From Owenia fusiformis (Eukaryota; Annelida; Polychaeta; Sabellida; Oweniidae), in NCBI GenBank assembly GCA_903813345.2, contig CAIIXF020000012.1, positions 12,136,932 through 12,200,931 on the forward strand: a stretch of DNA of 64,000 nt. Reading direction: 5' to 3'. Positions 24,301-32,700 of the stretch are shown one piece after another. A model generated the notes under the pieces. That model made no database searches. It was not told where the DNA came from and worked only from the letters and a program-made list of their open reading frames with translations. Positions within the stretch are counted from its first letter, which is position 1. Each line of letters opens with the position of its first letter. The position numbers and the translations under genes were made by a program.

Positions 24301-24833
24301 GTCAGCCTTCACTCGGTAGTTGGTGCAGAAACTTTGGAGTATTCCCCATGGATCTATTTCAAACGTTCCAGAATCAATATACAAAATCAGTCTCCCCTAA
24401 ATCTTTCCAAACTTGTGTTACATTCCATCCTACTCCCAATGGTATGAAATATCAGCAATTAACCTTGTCCGATGTTGAAAAATGTCGTAGAGTTACAGAC
24501 AGTACAATGTTTTTGTTAGTTTCAACATCATCTGAATCGATTGTATTTTATTTTATTTTCAAGGTGGTATACTGGAGGCATATTAATTACAGCGGGGGGC
24601 TTAGTAATAGCAGGCAATACAGAGGATAGATACCTTCGGGGTTTAACATTGATACTGGGGAACAACTCTACAAATCTTCAGACCCGATGGTTGCTATGGC
24701 AGTAGGGAATCCGATAACCTACCGAACTGGTGGAAAACAATATGTTGTACTTACAGCAAGTGGTCACAGTGTTTTTGAATTAATGTCTCACCAACCGAAG
24801 AGTGACCATGTGTATGCCTTCGCTCTACCATAA
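12357..24833 (+). CDS. Secreted PQQ-dependent (membrane glucose dehydrogenase-type) quinoprotein dehydrogenase, 15 exons, frameshifted in the last exon
   Basis: Exons: 12357-12509, 12939-13028, 13359-13473, 14272-14466, 14761-14866, 15367-15529, 15816-15918, 17331-17528, 17614-17771, 18206-18274, 19060-19152, 19307-19480, 21315-21450, 23818-24049, 24564-24833. All phases join. A signal peptide (MPAFVFLMSYLYIATCNAG) is followed by about 100 residues of no known family with cysteines 32, 49, 68 and 115. The eight-bladed quinoprotein propeller follows from about residue 121: YGNTVGGTRYSPLDEINV, TCRGVS, AFDARTGE, LVYVPT, HHDVFDYDINAQP, GTKMGFLYVLDAKTGE, SPTQPF, GVPYTM. Asp426 and Lys453 lie 27 residues apart, as do active-site Asp466 and Lys493 of E. 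coli mGDH. Bacterial relatives oxidise sugars or alcohols using PQQ; the substrate here is unknown. Bacterial-type TM anchor is absent, so it should be secreted. The summed CDS is 2255 bases, one short of 752 codons. Near 24640 a C present in the upstream paralogue is missing, giving an early TAG at 24703 (708 residues instead of 751). Confidence 0.85.
12576..12674. repeat. GC-rich-ended hairpin element
   Basis: The arm CGATTGAGTATTTTGTTCA at about 12598 is inverted at TGAACAAAATACTCAATCG near 12633-12651. The pairing continues outward through a GC-rich GGCGCCCGC/GCGGGCGCC stem. It sits 70 bases into intron 1 of the dehydrogenase gene and creates a spurious open frame there. Confidence 0.7.
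13741..14007. repeat. Foldback MITE, 267 bp, in intron 3 of the dehydrogenase gene
   Basis: The left arm starts AAATGGATTCTAGCAA and the right arm ends TTGCAAGAATCCATTT. The arms match for about 75 bases each, through GTTGAGACTC and GAGTTCTTCTGAGATAAT, around a loop of roughly 110 bases. No coding capacity. Confidence 0.75.
16078..16810. repeat. Dispersed repeat with internal tandem units and GACG microsatellite (family B)
   Basis: The ends ATCCCACCGAACG and CGTTCGGTGGGAT are inverted copies. Inside are at least four degenerate units of roughly 130-170 bases sharing GAGTTATCAAAGATTAC, ACGAAAAATGG and GCCATTTTGAA, followed by a GACGGACG run at 16719-16767. It lies in the intron between exons 15816-15918 and 17331-17528. 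A shorter relative in the opposite direction is at 28299-28445. Confidence 0.7.
19938..20078. repeat. Large near-perfect palindrome
   Basis: GTTATGCACTGGGAGGTTTT and its inverted partner ending AAACCGACCGTGCATAAC bound arms of about 60 bases rich in GGGATAT motifs. The centre is GAGGGACCGAAGGGACCGAG. The palindrome lies in the long intron between exons 19307-19480 and 21315-21450, and is the first part of a larger inverted-repeat cluster that runs to about 20850. Confidence 0.7.
20083..20427. repeat. Second inverted repeat of the intron cluster
   Basis: GTATCTCATACTTGAGTGCG near 20083 pairs with CACTCAAGTATGAGATAC near 20408-20425, and TAGGGTAGA with TCTACCCCA. Between them are AT-rich runs and GAGCGGG/CCCGCTC pairs. 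Confidence 0.6.
20512..20610. repeat. Three tandem copies of a short palindrome
   Basis: CGGAGGATATCGTGACGATA followed by TACTCCG occurs three times with small changes, each copy itself an inverted repeat of about 28 bases (GGAGTATATCGTCAC / GTGACGATATACTCC). Spacers are 0-15 bases. Confidence 0.65.
22451..23048. mobile_element. Non-autonomous TIR element, about 0.6 kb
   Basis: The left side carries CCGTGCAACCGGG, TTGTGTAAAAAAACGGGTGA and CCGGGTACC; the right side carries their inverted forms (CGGTCACCCTGTTTTTTACA, CAATCCCCCGTGCAACCC). It is in the intron before exon 23818-24049. No transposase frame. Confidence 0.6.
23243..23782. repeat. Inserted repeat (family A type) flanked by a 14-base direct repeat
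   Basis: AGGTACGATATTGT is present at 23243-23256 and again at 23769-23782. It brackets a GC-rich head (GGGCGGCGGGCGGGCGG) and two to three tandem units of about 160-180 bases sharing TTTCAGGGATGTTTCTACAT and GGCCATTTTGGATTTTCCGT. The direct repeat looks like a target-site duplication of a retroposon-like insertion. The insertion ends just 35 bases before exon 23818, next to its polypyrimidine tract. Confidence 0.6.
24328..24377 (+). pseudogene. Duplicated fragment of the penultimate dehydrogenase exon inside the next intron
   Basis: About 50 bases containing CTTTGGAGTATTCCCCATGG and AAACGTTCCAGAATCAA repeat the exon bases 23981-24030 with three differences. The copy has lost the rest of the exon and has no splice sites in phase, so it is a recent partial exon duplication. 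Confidence 0.75.
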
Positions 24834-24952
24834 AGTGGAAACGTGGCTAAATGCTGTGTATATATAGTTTCGATTACAGATACGCGAAGTACAACGTTGG
24901 ACTATCAACAATTTTTCTCATTTTGTACTATTACATTTTTTGATAGTTACAC

Positions 24953-24958
24953 AATAAA
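24953..24958 (+). promoter_or_regulatory. Polyadenylation signal of the second PQQ dehydrogenase gene
   Basis: AATAAA lies 120 bases after the conserved stop TAA at 24831-24833. Confidence 0.5.
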
Positions 24959-25149
24959 ATAGTAGCCCGGACAGAATTGTTCAAGGGTCACCTTTTCTGT
25001 GATAACTTTTTTAATTTTCAGTATTATCAACAAACGATTATGTAATTGAAAACTAGAGTAAGATTCTGACATACAAAGTATTGACTTTTCAACATTGTAT
25101 TTATCTATTTTGATATTTAGTTTGTAAACATGTGAGTAAAACAAATATA

Positions 25150-26180
25150 CACTCTGGTCCAAAAACAATCGGTAAAAATAAATTGGTCATAACTTTTGAT
25201 AATGGAAACCATACAATTTCATACTTTCAGGGTTTGATGTCTCATATGTACCAAAGATATGTGTAAAATTTGGAAAAATACATGGAACATTGAAAAAACT
25301 AGAAATCAGTAACCATAGCGACTTTTTTTTAGCTTTTCCTCATTTTGCTAATTCAGTGGATTATTTTCTCATCTCACTTGCTAATCCAAATTATTGTTAC
25401 AAGTATAATGTATCATCTGATGCCAAAATTCACAAGTAGTAGTCTTTTTGCCCTTATTGTTTCAATCAGAGTCTTTTCAAGCTGAGAACCATTAACCACT
25501 AAGTATCAACTTAGGACATCCACATCCCTTACGTCTTAGCAATCCATATTACCAGATGTAGTTTTGTCATTAAGAATTGCTGGCATACTAGTATCAATAT
25601 TAAGTCCATACACCTTAGCTAGATCAGAGACGGAACGCTTGGGCACATCTCCATATTTCAATACCACTTCAAGTTTTTTTGTCACTTAAAATGCTATTAG
25701 ACATTTCTGCTTCACATTATCTGTATAAGGTCACTCGACCTATTTCTAGCTGTAAACTATCAGTTTTGGCCTATATATTGGACTATTGGCATTGCACAAC
25801 TTCATGTCTACAGAATAAGCAATGAAGTAAAAAGAGGTTAAAATGTTGCAAGTTGTGGTTAATGGGAGTTGCCACAGTTACAGTTAAATCGTACAGCTAA
25901 TGTTATGGAAGCTCTGATTGTACATTTTGGGATATATTAGAAGAGTGACTTTTAATAACTTAGTCCATTGAATTGGCAAAAATGAGAAAAAGTTCCAAAA
26001 ATGTCGCGGCAGTGATTTGTTGTTTCAATATTCCATATATATGTGTATTTTATCCACATTTCACAAACATCTTTGGTACATACAGGGCATCAAACCCTAT
26101 AAGTATGACATTGTATGGTTTCCATTATCAAAAGTTATGAGCATTTCATGACGACGCATAGATTTTTTTGGACCAGAGGG
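25150..26180. mobile_element. Mariner-like non-autonomous TIR element, 1.03 kb
   Basis: The left end CACTCTGGTCCAAAAA and the right end TTTTTTGGACCAGAGGG are inverted copies flanked by TA on both sides. Matching continues inward in blocks (GGTCATAACTTTTGATAATG against its inverse near 26125, then the CATACAATTTCATAC and GGTTTGATG blocks). There is no transposase frame. TA duplication and end shape fit the Tc1/mariner group; this is inference. Confidence 0.7.
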
Positions 26181-27042
26181 TATATAAAAAAGATCGGATG
26201 TGTTTTATACATTAAGATTATAAATGGCACGTGTACGTGTATTCACATTTAACTTTTATAAAAAAAGATATCAAATCATCGATGTTTAAACATGAATAGT
26301 GTGTTGAGGTTGACAGTAGTGGAACTAGAAATCGAGTAATGAGTAGCAAATCTAAAAGTACACCATATTCATGAACTCTGTATATGTCACGGCGCATCCT
26401 GAAGGTTGGGCCAAGAAAATTATTTTAGGGCCCCAAAAGTTTTGGGCCCAAAAGTTTTGTTGGGCCTCAAATAATAGCCCTTTCCGGCATAACTTCGCCT
26501 TTTTAGGCCAAATTTTCAAAAATGGGCCTTAAATTTTCTAAAGGTCCAGTTTCAAAGGCACTTATAAAGACAATTCAATATCTGAGTTCCAATATAGTTT
26601 AATGTAACCACTTTGAAGACATCTCTAGGTAATAGAGAATTTCTCCTCTTTGCAGCCATTTTAATTTTTCCGAGGCACAAATTTAAAAATAATACCATAA
26701 TTGTGATTTACTCTTAAACTCCTTCAATTCAGTTTGAGCTTGATATAGCCATACCTTGAAGAGATTATTGCGAAATCCTACATTAGACGGCCATAATGAA
26801 TTTCAAGAGGCTAGAAGCAGAAAAGCGATACAATATTTGCAATCTACTCTAAATTGCCTTTCATTTAAGCATAATAAAGCTATATTTCAGAAAGACCATG
26901 CGGTCCCTCGGAGATCGGGATGAAAAATCCGGAATATATGTCAAAAAGTTATTTATATTTTATGGATAAACTAACAAGATTTTAAACAGTAATACTCAAT
27001 TACTTTTGTTATAAATGAAAAACCTCAAAAATTAAATATGTA

Positions 27043-28058
27043 CAGGGTGGGCAATAAAAATGGGACACTTTGTTTCATTCTAAGAAGTATTTAGAATCAC
27101 ACAGATATCTAAGTGTTATATACCAAAATATGGAGAAATCATTTCGCTTTAATAACATGCAATATTTTGTGACTTTTCCTCAACGTTGAAGAAATCGTGA
27201 CAGTTTTTGATTGTAATGTCAAAATTCACACAAAACAGACCTTAAAATCTAAAAATGAAGAAAGTCTTGAAAATGATGTCTTATGTGTCTACCTATACTG
27301 TGACAATAGCTCTCAATCTCAGAGTCATCACTGTGATCCATGCCTTCCTGAAACTTTTGCTACCAGTCATGAGTCATTCTAACCTCAATTTGTTTCGATA
27401 TCCAATGCATGATAAACTTATCACCATAACATAGTTCCATTTTTGCATAGAATTCTTGATTTCCAGGGGGTTTGTAACAATTCATACAGGACACCCATGA
27501 AGCGTTAGTTTCTATAATAAAAATTCACAATGTTGTCATAATTGTATTCTTAACATAAAGGAGATTGTCTAGGCTACATATAGAACAATGGTATTTTGGC
27601 AAAATATGCGTTAAACGGTTGAGAAATAAAGAGTTGTACCTACACTGTAAAAGGGAAAGTGAGGCAACAGATTTCGGACAGTCATATATTAGTTTTGACT
27701 TTTTCTGAGGATTTAAACAGGTGTATATGTAAGGCTAATGCATTACATCCAGGAAAGCATAATAATAATTTCGACTTTAAGACAGGGGCTGAAATGTTGT
27801 TCTGATTTTCATACCCATACGCAATATGTTGCGTTTGAAGAAACAGTTAACCCCTTTAAAGGAATAAGTGATTATTTTAATGCATCAAAAATTGAAAAAG
27901 CAGGTGTGATATGAAATTCAATACACATGAGCAAAAGTGTTCAAACTTTATTCCTCCTAATTTTCATGACATTTGGGTAATATATTCTCTTGTAAATTAA
28001 ATAGGATATATGCGAGTGTCCCATTCTTATTTGCCCCCCCCCCCCCCCCCCCCCCTGT
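27043..28058. mobile_element. Mariner-like TIR element, 1.02 kb, with expanded poly-C end
   Basis: The left end reads CAGGGTGGGCAATAAAAATG and the right end is its inverse, with CATTCTTATTTGCC followed by a run of more than 20 C before TGTA. TA flanks both ends. The CAGGGTGG start is common in mariner-type elements. Only short open frames occur inside, so it is non-autonomous or decayed. Confidence 0.65.
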
Positions 28059-28298
28059 ATACAATACTCGCCGATTGTCAAATTTGATAAGCACGACCAG
28101 TGAACATTTAATTGTTGACAGGCATATAATACTGTTTAACCTTGACACAGAGATATAATTTTACTGAGCAAAAAAGCATCAACCACGATTTTATTCATCT
28201 TTTTATGAGGACACTTAAAAGTACATGCCACGTGACTCATATGAACTACATCACCGCTCATTATAAGAGAGTTTTGTTGTTTTAAGGAATTATCTCAA

Positions 28299-28445
28299 CA
28301 AACGAAGTTCGTTGGGATATAGAGAATGGCTCCATCTATCCGTCCGTCTGTCCGTTCGTCTGGGCAATAACTCAAATACCGTTGGACGAATATCATTTAT
28401 ATTGCATCTCTCGTATATGAAATTCAATGAAATTGAACAGACCTC
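28299..28445. repeat. Family B repeat fragment, inverted orientation
   Basis: CGAAGTTCGTTGGGATATAG, the CCGTCCGTCTGTCCGTTCGTC run and AATAACTCAAATACCGTT are the reverse of the right-hand part of the 16078-16810 repeat. Confidence 0.6.
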
Positions 28446-29709
28446 TGAGAGAACCAATTGAGGAATTCACAAAATAAGTGCTACAACTAGTTCATAGTAG
28501 GTATTTACCATCATTACGGAGTGCTGGTCCCAATGGAAACCCCGAAGAGCAATTGTAAAGATACCAGAAACATATAGACAAACAGAATATTATAATCATT
28601 GTCTCGGAAGATACATAAAATTCGCATCAGCAATAAGGAAACTAGACTGGCTTCTTGAATAAGTAAAAATTCCGGCATCCCTCTTAAAATGAAAAATTGA
28701 ATGTTTTTATTTAATTCGATTAATTGACTTAAAACACATTGAAGTACAAAGTAATCACTAAATAACATTTTGAATTTGCAAACTTAGGGGCTACCACTTG
28801 CACACAAAAAGAGAAGTTTGAAAAATATTTTGAAATCTTTTGGAAGTTGTTTTGTTAATTTAAACACTTTAAAGGAGCCCAGATATATCAAATGACATGC
28901 ACTCCCCTCCATAAGTTTGGCAACCTTAGCTCCCCGATTGAACTACGTGTTAAAGCCTCTTTACGTTTAAATTTTTATTTATTTAACTCGCGATGAAATT
29001 ACTTATAATATTGATGAAAACGTAACTTGACTTTATTCCCAATACCTCCAAATTTTCTCAATTTTTTTCCTTTTTTCCTCCCCATATTATGTTTGTCATG
29101 CAAAACATAAAACCAATTTAAGTACTACAAAATAGGTTGAGTGGGCCTACTTTAGGAGGTAACCAACTCTCCCCCCCCCCCCCAAACGCAAACCGACCCA
29201 CATTCGCCATTGATTTACGTGACAAAATTTGACCAATTCATTGTTTTTAGTAAAAACGGCACCCTCCCCCTTAAAGAAAAGAGTCTGACGGTCCTCGAAC
29301 ATGTTGTATTTACTGTAGTTAATTCGGCGCCAAGGGCTGTTGTGAAAAAGTTGTGTGTCACTTAAACCTGAGTAACACCGCATTCAATTTGAAAGAAATG
29401 ACCTTGTCATGGGCTTTCAACCATTTCAAGTATTCCATGATCTCATCTGCACATATTATATTATACACTGTATTAACGCCATTAACTTGACTGGAGAGCA
29501 AAAGATTAAAACAGTTTGATCAGCTGCGCGTGATGATTTAGAAAATGCAGGCTATTAATAAGTAAAACATACACTCAATTGGTAGTTAATTTTATGTTAA
29601 CCTTGCTGGTGCTGTTTATGAACTCGATGCAGCTGCTATTCGTTTCATTACCAAAACAATAAGACATAGAACACTTATTATTGAAATACGGCTGTAGGTC
29701 ATCTTGATA

Positions 29710-32700
29710 ATGTTTTTGTCGGGCGTTAAACAACTAGGATTTCGGATGCAAATTGCTCGACTCGGGACTCTCACTGGTAAAGTTGAAACACACCAGGATG
29801 TAATAAAAACAGGGCATCGCGAGACCGATGTTGGACAGTACGAAAAAGCAAGGTCATTTGATACGATTCCCGGGCCTAAAGGAGTCCCCGTGTTCGGTAC
29901 ACTGTTTCAGTATACAAGGGGTCCATACAGTGTCGATTTTTACCCCGACGCCCTGGTTGACAGATACTACAAATATGGCCCAATATTCAAAGAGACAATC
30001 GCTGGCAAAACGATAGTTCATATCTTTGATCCCGATGAGATCAAAAAATTATATGCTACAGAAGGGAAGAACCCACATATTCCACCACTTTTGGAGACAG
30101 TCAAGATGTACCGGAAATACCGAGACATGTCCCCAGGGCTGGGTAATGTGAATGGCGAGGAATGGTACCGCTTGAGGAGTTCCGTGCAGAAGCTTATTAT
30201 GCAGCCCGTGTCGACGGCAAAGTTTCTCCCGATGGTAAACGAAGTCGTAGATGACTTTATAACAAGAATATACAAAATTCGGGCTTCGATGGGAGAGATC
30301 AACAACTTCAACTTTGAATTGTCAAAGTTCGTATACGAATCCTCAACCTACACGTGTTTTGAAAAACGCCAGCGCATCCTGAATGATGAAAAGGGGAGTC
30401 ACACAGACAAATTAATATCGTGTAATAGAGCAATGTTAGATCTGTCAACAAAACTGAAATTCCAACTGCCATTCTACAAATATATCAACACACCAACATG
30501 GAAGAAGCTTGTGGCATCCGAAGATTTCTTTTACAGGTAATTTATTATTTGCAGGAACAAGTCGTACACTCCCCTCCATAAGTATGACAATCGAAAGTTC
30601 ACTCTACTATACCTAACACTTAGAAATGCATAAGATACTTTGTTTGTCTAAATGTATTGTTAAGTATATTTTTGAAAGTGCCTTAGTAACATCTAACATT
30701 CAACCGATAAACCATTAATAAGGAACAGACAAATAAAAACAAATATATAATCATTACTAATAAAATACAAAACTTCCCACAAACACTTGGGATTCATTTT
30801 TGACAATCGCTTAAAATTTTCATACACATAAATGAACTTGCCAGCAAGGTGCAAAAACAGCTCAGCCCACTGAAATCACTATCCTACAAATTAAAGTCAA
30901 AGCACCTTGAACTTATATATAATTCCTTTATTTTACCACACTTAGATTACTGCAGTTCAATGTATGGCTCTAGCACAGCTCAAAACTTGATAAAACTTGA
31001 CAGACTGCATTACAAAGCAGCACTCAGCTGCTCAGGGGCTCTTCATGGATCAAATACTATAAAAACTCTTAATTGTTTAAAGTGGAAGCCACTTGAATCC
31101 AGAAGAAGAGATAAAGATTGCATTATCATGTTTAAGATTTGTAAAAACATGGCACCCGATTATATAATTGAACTTTTTGACCGTTATAAATCTGAGCCAA
31201 GAAGGGTTCTTAGAACTCATAGACCTTTCCAAATACCGGCAAAATCAAGCACTCGATCGACTTAATAAAGCACCAGTATTTCGATTAATTTCTGAATGGA
31301 ACAGGTTATCTCCAGAAGATAGGTCTATTCCCACCATATCAATGTTCAAAAGTAAAATCAAAAACAAAACTTTAAAATTCACTGACTTCAATACAACATC
31401 AAAACTAAATCTATCTCGAAAACAAGAAATCATCCTAAACAGAATTGGATGTGGACTTTATTTTGAATCACAAAAGTTTGCCCATAATTTTCCTAACACA
31501 TCTAACCTATGTGTCTGTGGTAAGAGTGCAACCCAAAAACATTTAATTCTGCATTGCAAGCGCCATTCTACTCAAAGAAAACGCCTTGAAGAATCCCTCG
31601 AACAGTACAACCTATGGACCCCACTCAATGGACAAGAAAAAATTGAATCTCTAATTTTTCAAAATTCCCTTTCACTTGGAAAGGATTCTGATTTAAAAGA
31701 AAAGTTTGTTGAATTCGTTTCTACTATAACTTAATTCATTTCTTCCTGATTTACTGTTGGCATTTAAGCTCACTGGCACTTACTCACTCGCCTTCCTTAA
31801 ATGTTGTTTTATTATGTCCCCACCACATAGTGTGGGGCCATATTGTCGGCCTAGGCGCGTCCGTCTGTCTGTCCGTCTGTCTGTCCGTCTGTCTGTCCGT
31901 ACGTCCGGCAGTTTTCTCCAAAACCGCTACAGATATCACCTTCAAATTTTCAGGGATAACTTATGAGTGCATACAGATGTGGATGAAAAAAAATTAACTC
32001 GATACCTACTTCCTGTCGGCCATTTTGAAGTCAAATGCTAAAATCCTTGTCTGCAAACTTTAAGAAAAACTGCTTCACAGTTGCTTTTAAAACTTTAACA
32101 TTTTGTTCAGCTCACTTCATTCTAGATCTGATTAGGTTTTGGATCTGCTAGCTCAGTCATGTCAGCCATTTTGAATGTCTTAAGAAAAGTTAGCGCGCGA
32201 TAATACTTTGTATCATATTGAATGGTGTTTTTGAGTTTTCATACTTTAACTATTTAGTAGCTTTATAAATAATTTCAGATGTACTTTGCTGTAAAAGCCT
32301 ACTTTATTGTTAACAGTAGTTATATGTGATAATTTTGTAAAAAGAAATCAGCAAAAACTCATAAGGACTTTTTTATTGTCGGCCATTTTGAATTTTTCGG
32401 TCCTAAAATCTTGTCTGTGAAGTCTTGTCTGCGCGTTTTCAGGTGAACCGTTTGGTGGATCAATTTCAAATTTTCAGGGATGATTCTTAGTATAAAAATC
32501 TAGATCTCATTAGTTTTTTGGCATTCTGGGTAAATGTCAAGGCAGCCATTTCGGATTTTCCGTCCTAAAATCTTGTCTGTAAAGTCTTGTCTACTCGTTT
32601 TCAGGTGAACCGTTTCGTAGATCAATTTCAAATTTTCAGGAATGATTCTTAGTATGAAAATCTAGAACTGATTAGTTTTTTTGCATTCTGGGTAAATGTC

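Larger units (their letters stand above)
24959..29709. other. Intergenic, repeats only
   Basis: Two TA-flanked TIR elements (25150-26180 and 27043-28058), a family B fragment (28299-28445), one orphan end of the ACTCCCCTCCATAAG element (about 28900) and poly-C runs. No gene is supported. Confidence 0.5.

Noticed and set aside
1-24833. Bacterial contamination as the source of the PQQ dehydrogenase and SBP genes
   Set aside because: Coding is cut into many small exons with matching phases and GT-AG sites, animal-type signal peptides and poly(A) signals, and is surrounded by the same repeats as the rest of the window.
2045-24833. One giant fusion gene of SBP_bac_3 and PQQ dehydrogenase
   Set aside because: The exon at 12357 has its own ATG and signal peptide and ends in phase 0, while the last upstream exon at 8788 ends in phase 2 and cannot join the 12939 exon in frame.
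27197-27382. Possible transposase remnant in the mariner-like element
   Set aside because: The 61-residue frame has no DDE motif or helix-turn-helix; either strand gives only short frames.
28034-28057. Regulatory G-quadruplex
   Set aside because: It is a single C homopolymer at the end of a transposon, one of several poly-C runs in the window, better explained by slippage.
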